Below, in pieces: positions 25,389 through 34,296 of a DNA stretch of 64,000 nucleotides. The DNA comes from Methanofollis sp. UBA420 (GTDB lineage: Archaea > Halobacteriota > Methanomicrobia > Methanomicrobiales > Methanofollaceae). The position numbers and the translations under genes are program-made. Each line of letters begins with the position of its first letter. Position 1 is the stretch's first letter. The DNA lies in NCBI RefSeq assembly GCF_002498315.1, contig NZ_DAGX01000002.1, forward strand, positions 277,885 to 341,884, given 5' to 3'. Under the pieces are notes generated by a model. The model was given only the letters and a program-made list of their open reading frames with translations. It did no database searches and was not told the origin of the DNA.

Positions 25389-25824
25389 GGACCGGAGTCT
25401 CGATCTCTCCTGCAATATCGCTGAGGGTACCGCCAAGAGAGGGTTTCGCACTCCTGCCATGGGCTCCCATGACCACAAGCGAGTACCCGCCGTCCCTGAC
25501 CTCTCTGACGATCTCCTCTCTTCTGTCGCCGTCCCGGATCTTTGTCGTGCACCGGCACCCTTCGCCATTACAGAAGTCCCAGACCGCGGCCAGTTCGGTC
25601 TCGATGTTCCGGCGCATATCCTGCCAGATATTCTGTTCATAGGTCCCGATGATATCGCACTTGTCACTCTGGGTGCAATAGTTGAAGGCCATCGTCCGCG
25701 CCTCGCGCCTGTCGAGGACCGAGAGGAGGAGGACGTCAGCGTCCTTCTTTTTGGCGATGGAAACCGCATGGAGTGCCCCTTTGTGACTCCACTTCGATCC
25801 GTCGATTAATACCAGAATTTTCAT
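25375..25824 (-). CDS. Universal stress protein, UspA family
   Basis: A 149-residue Usp domain: MKILVLIDGSKWSHKGALHA at the N terminus and the nucleotide-binding GAHGRSAKPSLGGTLSDIAG near the C terminus (G-2x-G-9x-G type). It probably binds ATP. A 25-residue cysteine-containing insertion (YCTQSDKCDII and CNGEGCRC) is unusual and could bind a metal or respond to redox. It is the last gene of the four-gene transporter cluster, 4 bp after the permease. Confidence 0.87.
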   Translation of the reverse strand: MKILVLIDGSKWSHKGALHAVSIAKKKDADVLLLSVLDRREARTMAFNYCTQSDKCDIIGTYEQNIWQDMRRNIETELAAVWDFCNGEGCRCTTKIRDGDRREEIVREVRDGGYSLVVMGAHGRSAKPSLGGTLSDIAGEIETPVLIVR

Positions 25825-25828
25825 ATCA

Positions 25829-27103
25829 TCACCAGAAATATCGCAACCATAGGATTCCAAGGCCGACCGCCACGCTGACGATAAGAACGACCATCCCTAC
25901 CTTTAGGAACTCGACAAAGCTGATATTTATGCCTTGCCGCTCGGCGATCCCGATGACGACGACGTTCGCCGAGGCACCGATCGCGGTTCCGTTGCCGCCG
26001 AGGCATGCCCCGAGAGAGAGGGCCCACCAGAGGGGGTACACGTCCATCGTCTGTCCCATGTCGGTAATCAGGGGGATGAGGGTCGCGGTCAGGGGGATGT
26101 TGTCCACGATCGCCGAGGCGAAGGCCGCAAACCAGGCGATGATAAACATCGCCTCTTCCGTCGAGTCGACGTGGCCGACGACGAATGAGGCGAGCTGCGA
26201 GATGAGACCGGTCTCCACCAGGGCACCGACCACGATGAAGAGGCCGCCGAAGAAGAAGAGGGCGGGCCACTCGATCTTCTCGAAGATCTCCTCGGGAGGC
26301 ACGCGACTCCAGAAGAGGATAAACGCAGCGCCGGTCAGCGCGACGATCGCCGGTTCGAGCCCGAGTTTATCGTGGATGAAGAAGAGGAAGACCACGAGTA
26401 GGATCGTGACCACAGATTTCATGAAGAGAGATCTGTCCTTGATCGCCGCACGCTCGTCAAGGGCGTCGATGGTCCGGCTGATCCCGACCCTCTCCTCCTC
26501 GCCGATCCGCATCGACCTCCCGAAGATCAGGACGAGAAGGAGGAGGATGACGACGAAGTCGACGACCGCGATCGGTCCCATGTTGATGAGGAAGTCGTTG
26601 AAGGTGAGGCCTGCGGCAGACCCGATCATGATATTCGGCGGGTCGCCGATGAGGGTCGCGGTCCCCCCGATATTCGAGGCAAAGATCTCGGAGAGGAGGA
26701 AGGGTACAGGGTTCAGTTTCATCAGCGTCGTGATGTAGAGGAGCATGGGGGTGAGGAGGAGGACGGTCGTCACGTTGTCAAGGAACGCCGAGACGACCGC
26801 GGTCACCAGGGAGAAGAGGATCAGGACCCTGATGGGGCTGCCTTTCGCAAGTTTCGCAGTCCGTATTGCGATGTACTCGAAGAGACCGCTCTTGCGCGTG
26901 GTGTTCACGATGATCATCATGCCCATCAGGAGGAAGATCGTCCCGAGATCGAGATACTCCGGGATCTTCTCCCACGGAACAATATGGGCAAAGACGATGA
27001 CCGCGGCCCCGGCCATCGCTGCAACCGCGCGGTGGATACGTTCGTCGATGATCAGGGCATACGTGAAGAGGAAGACGGCAATCGCAATCAGTTCGGCATA
27101 CAT
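25829..27103 (-). CDS. ArsB/NhaD-type anion or Na+/H+ permease (second copy)
   Basis: 424 residues, 11-12 transmembrane helices, in the ion-transporter superfamily of ArsB, NhaD and SLC13. Family motifs: SAFLDNVTTVLLLTPM in the first half and ASAIVDNIPLTATLIP in the second, the two inverted re-entrant loops. A cytosolic loop around 195-225 carries the charged GEEERVGISRTIDALDERAA. It is a tandem duplicate of the next upstream gene. Substrate is not predictable from sequence; the pairing with UspA proteins suggests regulated transport. Confidence 0.86.
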   Translation of the reverse strand: MYAELIAIAVFLFTYALIIDERIHRAVAAMAGAAVIVFAHIVPWEKIPEYLDLGTIFLLMGMMIIVNTTRKSGLFEYIAIRTAKLAKGSPIRVLILFSLVTAVVSAFLDNVTTVLLLTPMLLYITTLMKLNPVPFLLSEIFASNIGGTATLIGDPPNIMIGSAAGLTFNDFLINMGPIAVVDFVVILLLLVLIFGRSMRIGEEERVGISRTIDALDERAAIKDRSLFMKSVVTILLVVFLFFIHDKLGLEPAIVALTGAAFILFWSRVPPEEIFEKIEWPALFFFGGLFIVVGALVETGLISQLASFVVGHVDSTEEAMFIIAWFAAFASAIVDNIPLTATLIPLITDMGQTMDVYPLWWALSLGACLGGNGTAIGASANVVVIGIAERQGINISFVEFLKVGMVVLIVSVAVGLGILWLRYFW

Positions 27104-27120
27104 CGCCCTTCACCTCCGGC

Positions 27121-27141
27121 AGGGGACCATCGGAGTCCCCT
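27121..27141. repeat. Hairpin in the spacer between the two permease genes
   Basis: AGGGGAC-CATCGGA-GTCCCCT is a perfect 7-bp-stem hairpin 18 bp upstream of the second permease gene. A second, A/T-rich inverted repeat ATTATT-TCCAG-AATAAT lies at 27158-27174. They may mark a processing or attenuation site between the duplicated genes. Confidence 0.5.
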
Positions 27142-27227
27142 CAGAATGGACGTCATGATTATTTCCAGAATAATGTCTCCCACTGACCTCTTGAATATGA
27201 GGGAGAGAGGGGGAGAAAAACCCCTCA

Positions 27228-28499
27228 TCAGGCGTACATCAGCAGGAGGACGCCGAGGCCCGCGGCCACGGTGACGACGAGGACGAGCATCCCCATCTTC
27301 AGGAAGTCCATGAAGGTGATGGAGACGCCCTCGCGCTCGGCGATCCCGATAACGACGACGTTCGCCGAGGCGGCGATGGCGGTTCCGTTGCCTCCCAGGC
27401 ATGCGCCAAGGGAGAGGGCCCACCAGAGGGGGTACACGTCCATCGTCTGCCCCATCTCGCTGATCAGGGGGATGAGAGTCGCGGTCAGGGGGATGTTGTC
27501 CACGATCGCCGAGGCGAAGGCCGCAAACCAGGCGATGATGATCATCGCCTCGGCCGTCGAGTCGACATGGCCGATGACGAAGGAGGCGAGCTGCGAGATG
27601 AGCCCGGTCTCCACCAGGGCGCCGACCACGATGAAGAGCCCGCCGAAGAAGAAGAGGGCAGGCCACTCGATCTTCTCGAAGATCTCCTCCGGGGGCACAC
27701 GGCTCCAGATGAGGATGATCGCGGCGCCGGTCAGAGCGATGATAGCCGGTTCGAGTTCGAGCTGCGCATGAATAAAGAAGAGGAAGACCACGAGCAGGAT
27801 CGTGACGACAGACTTCATGAAGAGCGACCGATCCAGGATCGCCGCACGCTCGTCAAGGGCGTCGATGGTACTGGCGATCGTCTCCTGCTCCTCCGGCTTC
27901 ACCCTGAGGGTGCGGCCGTAGATGAGGTAGAGCATGACGAGCATGATCGCCATGTCGACCACGACGACCGGCCCCATGTTCATGAGAAACTCGTTGAAGG
28001 TGAGGCCTGCCGCGGAGGCGATCATGATGTTCGGGGGGTCGCCGATGAGGGTCGCCGCACCGCCGACATTGGAGGCAAAGATCTCGGAGACCAGGAAGGG
28101 CACCGGGTTGAGTTTCATCAGTTTGGCGATATAGAGGAGCATGGGGGTGAGGAGGAGGACGGTCGTCACGTTGTCAAGGAACGCCGAGACGACCGCGGTC
28201 ACGAGAGAGAAGAGGATCAGGACTCTCATCGGGCTGCCCTTCGCGAGTTTTGCGGTGCGTATTGCGATGTATTCAAAGAGACCGCTCTTTCGTGCGGTGT
28301 TCACGATGATCATCATGCCCATCAGGAGGAAGATCGTCCCGAGGTCGAGATAGTGGGGGATCTTGTCCCAGGGGACAATATGGGCAAAGACGATGACGGC
28401 GGCGCCGGCCATCGCCGCAACCGCGCGGTGGATGCGCTCGTCGATGATCAGTGCGTATGTAATGATGAATACTGCTATTGCGATGATTTCTGCGTTCAT
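27228..28499 (-). CDS. ArsB/NhaD-type anion or Na+/H+ permease (first copy)
   Basis: 423 residues, nearly superimposable on the paralogue at 25829-27103 over most of its length, including identical runs such as ERIHRAVAAMAGAAVIVFAH. Differences concentrate in the central cytosolic loop (about 180-210: GRTLRVKPEEQETIASTIDA here) and the last 30 residues. Both copies retain the LDNVTT and VDNIPLT motifs, so both look functional. It starts 8 bp after the UspA gene. Confidence 0.86.
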   Translation of the reverse strand: MNAEIIAIAVFIITYALIIDERIHRAVAAMAGAAVIVFAHIVPWDKIPHYLDLGTIFLLMGMMIIVNTARKSGLFEYIAIRTAKLAKGSPMRVLILFSLVTAVVSAFLDNVTTVLLLTPMLLYIAKLMKLNPVPFLVSEIFASNVGGAATLIGDPPNIMIASAAGLTFNEFLMNMGPVVVVDMAIMLVMLYLIYGRTLRVKPEEQETIASTIDALDERAAILDRSLFMKSVVTILLVVFLFFIHAQLELEPAIIALTGAAIILIWSRVPPEEIFEKIEWPALFFFGGLFIVVGALVETGLISQLASFVIGHVDSTAEAMIIIAWFAAFASAIVDNIPLTATLIPLISEMGQTMDVYPLWWALSLGACLGGNGTAIAASANVVVIGIAEREGVSITFMDFLKMGMLVLVVTVAAGLGVLLLMYA

Positions 28500-28507
28500 C
28501 AGGGTCC

Positions 28508-29053
28508 TCAGTAGACGATGATCGGGATGTTCGCCATCTGGGCGAGTCTGAGAGTGACCGAACTGAGCGGTGCGATCTCGGTGGTCTGGGATCCGTACTT
28601 CTTCGAAACAGCGATGAGGTCGGATTCCTGCATCAGTTCAAGGATATTGTCGAACTTCTTCCCGGCAAACATCCTGCTCGTCACCGTGAGGCCGGCGCCT
28701 TCGAGAGACGCGATCGCACGCGTGAGAAGGGATTCCCCGAAAGACTCCCTCTTCCGCCTGAAGTCGGCGATCGCCTTCTCGTCAAGGCTGTCCTCGACGA
28801 TCCTGATCACCTCCATGTCGATGATATAGACAAGGGTGACCTTTGCGCCTTCATAACTCGAAAGAGTCTCGTACAGGGCGGGTGGGATCTCCTTCACGAA
28901 ATAATCCAGAGGCATGAGGATGGACGAGACCTCGGGAACGACCATCTCCTCCTCGGTGAGGAGGAACTCCCTGTACTCCCTAGCGACCGCTTCATATCGT
29001 GTCCCGGCCACGTCCTTGAACTTGCGCTGCAATAATGAAGTGAAATACCCCAT
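28508..29053 (-). CDS. UspA-like stress protein heading the permease cluster
   Basis: 181 residues from ATG 29053 (MGYFTSLLQRKFKDV). An N-terminal helical extension of about 50 residues precedes a Usp-like domain (SILMPLDYFVKEIPPALYET, then DLIAVSKKYGSQ and IPIIVY at the end). It lacks a clean GxxG-9x-G motif, so ATP binding is uncertain. GTTAATAAATCC on the minus strand just upstream (near 29080-29091) is a plausible TATA box for the whole cluster. Confidence 0.75.
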   Translation of the reverse strand: MGYFTSLLQRKFKDVAGTRYEAVAREYREFLLTEEEMVVPEVSSILMPLDYFVKEIPPALYETLSSYEGAKVTLVYIIDMEVIRIVEDSLDEKAIADFRRKRESFGESLLTRAIASLEGAGLTVTSRMFAGKKFDNILELMQESDLIAVSKKYGSQTTEIAPLSSVTLRLAQMANIPIIVY

Positions 29054-29114
29054 CGTGATCTCATCAATGGTGCGGTCGGGATTTATTAACACTTTCCCGG
29101 AGGCAGGAGCGGCC

Positions 29115-29651
29115 CTACCAGACTACGGGCCGGTCCAGTTTCTCCCGGCAGGAAGAACAGAGCGTCATTTTCTTCCTGTCGAGTTCGGAGAGGGTGGCCG
29201 GTTTGAACATGACGCACTCGGGGTCGCGGCAGTGGTCGAGCCCGAAGAGGTGGCCGATCTCGTGGGCGCCTTCCTTTGCCGCCCTGTCGGCGAGGTCGTC
29301 GAAGTCATCTGTCCTCCCGTAGAAGCCGTTGCCCAGCCTGGCAATAGAAAGGACGGCGCACCCGGTCTGCGGGCGGGCAAGGCCGAAGACAAAATCGCAG
29401 TCGCCGACAAAGAGGTCATGGGTGACGACAAGGAGTGCGGGGCCGGCATATTCTCCCATCTTTTTCATGAACAGGAGACGGCCGAGGACGGCGCCAGCGT
29501 CGTACTGGTTTCTTTCAGGGTGGTAACCGTTGATCAGGGCCTCGGCAGCGGCGTTATCGACCGGCATGCCGAGGATCATCTCGATGCGCCTGGCCGTCGG
29601 CATCTGGAGGCCTGAGGGCACCTGATGATCCCATATAATCGTGACACCCAT
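29115..29651 (-). CDS. amzA: Archaemetzincin zinc metalloprotease
   Basis: 178 residues with the full archaemetzincin signature HEIGHLFGLDHC (H130, E131, H134, H140) followed by the second zinc site cysteines C141, C146 and CSSC near 165-168. It is a predicted soluble zinc peptidase; physiological substrates are unknown. It is expressed divergently from the UPF0146 gene 15 bp away. Confidence 0.94.
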   Translation of the reverse strand: MGVTIIWDHQVPSGLQMPTARRIEMILGMPVDNAAAEALINGYHPERNQYDAGAVLGRLLFMKKMGEYAGPALLVVTHDLFVGDCDFVFGLARPQTGCAVLSIARLGNGFYGRTDDFDDLADRAAKEGAHEIGHLFGLDHCRDPECVMFKPATLSELDRKKMTLCSSCREKLDRPVVW

Positions 29652-29666
29652 GGTACCTAGATCATC

Positions 29667-30068
29667 GTGGCATGTGAGTATAAACGTATTGAATCCTTAA
29701 TCGGGGCTTATCTCTCGAAAAATTACCGGGACGTCATCGAGATCGGGATCGGCAGGAACACCGATGTCGCCGCGGCCTGCGCACGGGCGGGCCTCCGGGT
29801 CAGGGCCACGGACATCAGACCGGTCCCGCCTGTCGAGGGAGTGGAGGGCCGGGTGGATGACGTCTTCGCACCCGACCTCCCCTGGTACAGGGGTGCCGAC
29901 CTCGTCTATGCGGTGCGGCCGGGCGTGGAGATGGTGCCCTCGATGATCGATCTTGCCCGGGCAATCGGCTGCGACCTCATCGTCTACCACCTGGGCAACG
30001 AGATCTACCTGGACGGCGGGGAGTCCATCGACTGCGGCGTGGTCCTCCACAGGTACGTGCGGGCCTGA
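29667..30068 (+). CDS. UPF0146 family protein
   Basis: 133 residues with a Rossmann-like start (IEIGIGRNTDVAAACARAG at about 22-40) and VRATDIRPV, resembling a trimmed SAM-methyltransferase fold without an obvious catalytic motif. It begins at a GTG (29667) because no in-frame ATG precedes it. The region between it and amzA is only 15 bp, so both promoters must lie inside the neighbouring coding sequences. Confidence 0.85.
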   Translation: MACEYKRIESLIGAYLSKNYRDVIEIGIGRNTDVAAACARAGLRVRATDIRPVPPVEGVEGRVDDVFAPDLPWYRGADLVYAVRPGVEMVPSMIDLARAIGCDLIVYHLGNEIYLDGGESIDCGVVLHRYVRA

Positions 30069-30202
30069 GGGGGGGTCAGGGTCACAAAGTCACCAGGAGA
30101 ATATACGTGAGCGATGGAGGCCTCTGAGTGTGGAAAATATTCGGCTCTGGAGAAACCCTCAGGATCGGATCGATGTCTTCCCCATGATTTCACAGAATAG
30201 AT

Positions 30203-30340
30203 GTGGATCCGCCGCCTTCCCCACGCTCTCCGCCGGGGGACTTACGCCCCCAGACCCCCGATCTTAGGATAGGACGGGGAAGGATAAACCCTGCACGCAG
30301 GGGTCTGCCATCCACTCTCCTATCATAACAGTGGGGGGGG
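30203..30340 (+). repeat. Dispersed hairpin repeat, 5' half copy at 30.2 kb
   Basis: Begins GTGGATCCGCCGCCTTCCCC and stops after the TATCATAACAGTGGGGGGG segment, so the hairpin-2 half is missing. Hairpin 1 is CCGGGGG (30233-30239) with CCCCCAG (30247-30253), one pair broken. It lies between UPF0146 and rfcL, whose ends converge; the rest of this 365-bp gap shows nothing else. Confidence 0.65.
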
Positions 30341-30432
30341 TGAAAATCCCTGAACCTTCCCAAGGTCATGATAGACGGAGAAACGGCGAGGGCGCGTGTT
30401 CCCCCCCGCTGCCCGATCGTGACGACGTCCTG

Positions 30433-31791
30433 TCAGAAGGAGTCGAAGAGAGTGGCCTGGGTGACGACAGGTTTCCGCTCTTCCTCCTCCGCGGGCGGGT
30501 CCTCCTTGACGGGTGCCGCGGGGGTCTCCTCTTTTTTCGCTTCTTTCTTCTTTTTTGGTTTTTCGGCCGCCTTTAGATCCTTGATGACCGTCTTCGCCCG
30601 TTCTTTATCGTGGATGAAGAAGTTCAGTTCGTCGGCGTCAAGGGCGAGTTCCCGCACGACCGGTTCGGGGTTCTCCTCCACGAGGAGGGTGATCAGGGTG
30701 AGGTACTCCTCCCTGATGGTGTGCTGGGGGAGGGCAAGGGAGCGGGAGAGTTTCTGCATCACCGACTCGCGCACCGCCTTCCCCTTCTTCGCGCCCCCCA
30801 TCTTCCGCCAGCGGGCCGGAGGCATGATCCTGTCATGGACGCCGGCGCCGTCCGCCGCCACCTTGACGCCGAGGGTCATCATGGCACTGGCATATCTCCA
30901 GAGCATGTAGTACTGGCGGCGGTTGGTGAGGCCGAGCCACTCGTCGGCACGCGAGAGGGGGGCATATGCCCGTGCCACGGCCTTCCCGTCCTTCATCGCC
31001 GGCAGGTTCCCCTCGATCCACTGGACCACGGTGTCGGGGGTGTCCTCCACCTGCCTGGCCTTCGCCATGAGGTCATAGTCTGGTTTTCCCGAAAAGATGG
31101 CGGCGACCAGGTCGAAGATCGTCGAACGCTCGTCCTTCTGCGAGGTGGAGACGTCGCCTGCCTCGATCCTCTCCCTGCCCGCGCCCGCGGCGCAGAGCAT
31201 GTTGACGGCCGCACGCAGGTCCCCGCCTGCGCTCCCGGCGATCTCCAGCAGGGCGTCCTCGCTGCAGGAAAGGCCCTCTGACTGGCAGATCTCCCGCAGC
31301 CGCGGGACGATGGACCTGGCCTGGACGGCCCTGAACTGGACGGGTTCGCCGAGGGCCTTGACCTCCCTAGCGATGCCGTAGAGGTCGTTGGCGATGAGGA
31401 CGATCGGCTGGCGGGAGTTTTTGATGATATCGATGATCGCCCGCGCCCCGCCGCGGTCGGCCGTGCCATGGAGGTTGTCGGCCTCGTCGAGGAGGATAAG
31501 TTTCCTTTCTGCGCCAAGGAGGCTTGCGGTCGCGCTCGACGTGCCGGCGATACGGTCGAGTGCGGCCTTCGTCCGTTGGTCGCTGGCATTGAGTTCGACA
31601 ATCTCCCAGCCCATGTCGTGGGCGAGGGCGTGGGCGCTGGACGTCTTTCCCACACCGGGCTTCCCGTAGAGGATGAGGGGGGGGCTCCCCCTCGTCCACG
31701 ACCTCGCCCATTCGTAGATCTGCCGCACGGCAGGGGCGTTTCCGACAAGGTCCTGCAGGGTCCGCGGTCGGTATTTCTCGGTCCAGTCCAT
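30433..31791 (-). CDS. rfcL: Replication factor C large subunit
   Basis: AAA+ clamp loader subunit that opens PCNA. 452 residues from ATG 31791 (MDWTEKYRPRTL, the family start). Walker A GKPGVGKTS (about 43-51), Walker B LLDEADN (about 101-107), a collar domain, then a Lys/Glu-rich tail (about 415-440) and a terminal PIP box QATLFDSF that contacts PCNA. The divergent promoter region with mmp2 lies upstream. Confidence 0.95.
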   Translation of the reverse strand: MDWTEKYRPRTLQDLVGNAPAVRQIYEWARSWTRGSPPLILYGKPGVGKTSSAHALAHDMGWEIVELNASDQRTKAALDRIAGTSSATASLLGAERKLILLDEADNLHGTADRGGARAIIDIIKNSRQPIVLIANDLYGIAREVKALGEPVQFRAVQARSIVPRLREICQSEGLSCSEDALLEIAGSAGGDLRAAVNMLCAAGAGRERIEAGDVSTSQKDERSTIFDLVAAIFSGKPDYDLMAKARQVEDTPDTVVQWIEGNLPAMKDGKAVARAYAPLSRADEWLGLTNRRQYYMLWRYASAMMTLGVKVAADGAGVHDRIMPPARWRKMGGAKKGKAVRESVMQKLSRSLALPQHTIREEYLTLITLLVEENPEPVVRELALDADELNFFIHDKERAKTVIKDLKAAEKPKKKKEAKKEETPAAPVKEDPPAEEEERKPVVTQATLFDSF

Positions 31792-31937
31792 ATGCAGGAT
31801 CATAGGGGGGATGATCTCAAATATGCACTGGTGGGACGGCGACACCCCGCTAGCCGGTGCTTTCTGAAAACAATCAAATACATTATCTTTGATGAAACAG
31901 AGTACCTACTAGCAGCTGAAAGGATGTTGATGTTATC

Positions 31938-32945
31938 GTGGTAGACAACTGTTCCCCTGATGCGGTCGCCAGATCGATCCGGGAATATGAGGGGGTGACG
32001 AGAAAGCGCGGCATCGGCGAGCTTATCGAATGCCTCAGGATCAACGAACAGCCTAATGTTGTCGCATCCTTCGGGGAAGACGCAGCGGTGATCCGTCAGG
32101 ACGACCTGGCCCTCCTCCTTGCGGCAGACGGCATCTGGAGCAAACTCATGGAGGCCGACCCCTTCTGGGCCGGGTACTGCGCGGTGCTCGTGAACGTCCA
32201 TGACATCGCCGCCATGGGCGGCACACCCCTCGCCATGGTCGACGTCCTCTCTTTCAAGAACGGCGAACTCAGGAACGAGGTGACGAAGGGTATGCAGGCG
32301 GCGTCCCGCCAGTTCGGCGTGCCGATCGTGGGCGGGCACCTCCACCCTGACACGCCCTATTCTGTCATCGATGTCGCCATTCTCGGGTCGATGCAGATCG
32401 ACGACGTGATCTATTCGAGCAATGCCCGGACCGGCGACCGTGTCGTCGCTGCGATCGACCTGGACGGCCGGGTCCACCCCTCCTGCATGGCGAACTGGGA
32501 CTCGGTGACGATGAAGTCGGACGAGACGGTGCGCAGGCAGATCCATGTGATGCAGGAACTCGCCCAGAGGCATCTCGTGACCGCAGGAAAGGATATTTCG
32601 AACCCCGGCCTCATCGGCACGCTGGGCATGCTCCTCGAAGTCTCGCGGAAGGGTGCGGAGCTCGAACTTGAGGCGATCCCGCGGCCAGACCTGAAGGCCC
32701 ATGATCTCAGCTTCGAGCAGTGGGTCAGGATGTATCCCGGAATGGGTTTCATCCTCACCTGCCCTGACGAGAACACGGAGGAGGTCTGCCGTCTCTTCGA
32801 AGAGACGGGGATGACGGCCCGGCCGATCGGGTGGGTGAATGACTCCAGTTCCCTGTCGGTGTCGTACGAGGGGGCCACCACCTCTGTCTTCGACCTGAAG
32901 CAGGATGGGATCATGCGGATCATCGACACGGCAAAACTGGTATGA
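31938..32945 (+). CDS. Methanogenesis marker protein 2 (AIR-synthase-like)
   Basis: 335 residues related to PurM/SelD/HypE-type ATP-binding enzymes: SFGEDAAVI (about 44-52), DGIWSKL and VNVHDIAAMGG form the nucleotide-binding half. It is among the proteins found in essentially all methanogens; its reaction is unproven. Start is GTG at 31938; the frame has no better ATG upstream. It overlaps the mtxX gene by 4 bp. Confidence 0.9.
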   Translation: MVDNCSPDAVARSIREYEGVTRKRGIGELIECLRINEQPNVVASFGEDAAVIRQDDLALLLAADGIWSKLMEADPFWAGYCAVLVNVHDIAAMGGTPLAMVDVLSFKNGELRNEVTKGMQAASRQFGVPIVGGHLHPDTPYSVIDVAILGSMQIDDVIYSSNARTGDRVVAAIDLDGRVHPSCMANWDSVTMKSDETVRRQIHVMQELAQRHLVTAGKDISNPGLIGTLGMLLEVSRKGAELELEAIPRPDLKAHDLSFEQWVRMYPGMGFILTCPDENTEEVCRLFEETGMTARPIGWVNDSSSLSVSYEGATTSVFDLKQDGIMRIIDTAKLV

Positions 32946-33697
32946 TCATCGGTATCGGTGTCGAGGGGAACCCGGAAAAGGTGGCGCGGACAACGGCGCG
33001 CGTGGGAGACCGGGTGCGGCTCGTCTGTTACTGCCGGCCGGGCGTGATGGCCGGACATGAGGCCGAATGCCGGGAGAGCGACTGTCCTGAAGAGGCGCTC
33101 GTCGCCGACCTGATGGCAGGGAGGGTCGACGGTGCGGTGCGGGGAACTCTCCCGGCCAACGAAACCCTCAGGTGCCTGAAAAGGGCCTGCCATACCGACC
33201 ACCTGGAGAGGGTGGCACTCCTGGAGACGGCTGACGGGGTGCAGTTCCTCCTCGCCCCGGTGGGCGTGGACGAGGGCTGGACGGTCGCAGAAAAACTCGC
33301 CTTCGTGACGAAGGCACGGGAGATTGCCAGATCATTCGGCCTCTCCGAGCGCGTTGCGGTCCTCTCGGGCGGGAGGTTCGGCGATGTCGGCCGCCACCCC
33401 GCGGTCGACAGGTCCCTTGCCGATGCCGAACTCGTGGCCCGCCTCGGCAACGCGGAGCACTGCGAGATCCTGATCGAGGAGGCGGTCAGGCGGTGCGGGG
33501 TGATCATCGCCCCAGACGGGATATCGGGGAACCTGATCTTCCGCACGCTGACGTTCCTCGGGAAGGGGTCCGGGCATGGGGCGCCGGTGGTCAATATCGA
33601 CAGAATTTTCGTGGATACCTCGCGCGCCTCTCCCGACTACACGAGTGCTGTTCTCCTCGCCGCGTCGATGGGCGATGGGAATAAAAGAGATATTTGA
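32942..33697 (+). CDS. mtxX: Methanogenesis marker protein 4 / MtxX
   Basis: 251 residues of the Mmp4/MtxX family, distantly related to phosphotransacetylase-type folds and first named for linkage to methyltransferase genes. Segments LAPVGVDEGWTVAEKL and APDGISGNLIFRTLTFLG are family-typical. No catalytic role is established. It overlaps mmp2 (ATGA), so the two are coupled, and a T8 tract follows the stop. Confidence 0.88.
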   Translation: MIIGIGVEGNPEKVARTTARVGDRVRLVCYCRPGVMAGHEAECRESDCPEEALVADLMAGRVDGAVRGTLPANETLRCLKRACHTDHLERVALLETADGVQFLLAPVGVDEGWTVAEKLAFVTKAREIARSFGLSERVAVLSGGRFGDVGRHPAVDRSLADAELVARLGNAEHCEILIEEAVRRCGVIIAPDGISGNLIFRTLTFLGKGSGHGAPVVNIDRIFVDTSRASPDYTSAVLLAASMGDGNKRDI

Positions 33698-33711
33698 CCT
33701 TTTTTTTCAAT

Positions 33712-33734
33712 AATAATCGATTAAATTGATTATT
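33712..33734. terminator. T-tract and A/T-rich inverted repeat after mtxX
   Basis: The mtxX stop is followed by TTTTTTTT (33701-33708) and by AATAATC-N9-GATTATT. The T-run is a typical archaeal terminator; the inverted repeat may be part of it or of the histone control region. Confidence 0.5.
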
Positions 33735-33831
33735 TATTTTGGAGCACGATCTGCGATGCAAAATCCACCTCCCCAATAAATCCCCCCCCAAACACCCATC
33801 GAAAGCCTTTCCTGCGGCATCGTTACGAAAT

Positions 33832-33841
33832 GTTTAAATAG
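33832..33841 (+). promoter_or_regulatory. Histone promoter
   Basis: GTTTAAATAG preceded by CGAAAT, an excellent BRE/TATA combination 36-45 bp before the histone ATG. The ribosome-binding site GAGGT lies about 10 bp before the start. Confidence 0.65.
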
Positions 33842-33876
33842 TCTTCGAGAAACTGATAATTTAGAGGTAATTAGAC

Positions 33877-34083
33877 ATGGCAGACTTACCTATTGCAGCG
33901 GTTGTCAGAATCGCCAAGAAGAACGGTGCTGAGAGAGTTGGAAGCGATGCAGCTGCGGCCCTTGTCGCAAAGGCTGAGGCCTACATCGCCAACCTGACCA
34001 AGGAAGCAAACCGCCTTGCCCAGCACGCTGGCCGCAAGACGATCAAGGAAGAGGATGTTGAACTCGCGGCAAAGTCCGCCTGA
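33877..34083 (+). CDS. Archaeal histone
   Basis: 68 residues comprising just the histone fold: LPIAAVVRIAKKNGAERVG, a long central helix and RKTIKEEDVELA at the end. The R in AGRKT (L2 loop) and the R near KKNGAERV are the DNA-contact positions. It wraps DNA as dimers and larger multimers. The gene is monocistronic with a strong promoter and hairpin terminator. Confidence 0.96.
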   Translation: MADLPIAAVVRIAKKNGAERVGSDAAAALVAKAEAYIANLTKEANRLAQHAGRKTIKEEDVELAAKSA

Positions 34084-34119
34084 GTTCTCCCTCTTTTCTC
34101 GTAGTCTCTATTCCTCGAA

Positions 34120-34140
34120 ACCCCGGATGCGGGGTCTTTT
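34120..34140 (+). terminator. Hairpin terminator of the histone gene
   Basis: ACCCC-GGATGC-GGGGT followed by CTTTT, 37 bp after the stop codon. Confidence 0.6.
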
Positions 34141-34296
34141 GTATCGGTCTTCGGTCTTCCTCGAATGCTGTCGGGAGAGCGTGCGCTCCGACACACACTG
34201 CGAGTGCGGATGAACCGGACGACGATCTGGCGCGACGGGATCCAGGACAGAGACTGAAGACTCTTGATCAAAGAAAAAAAGATCTGGAAAATTCCT

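Noticed and set aside
31800..32702. A 300-codon minus-strand frame over mmp2 and its promoter
   Set aside because: Antisense to a conserved methanogen gene, with no ribosome-binding site or domain.
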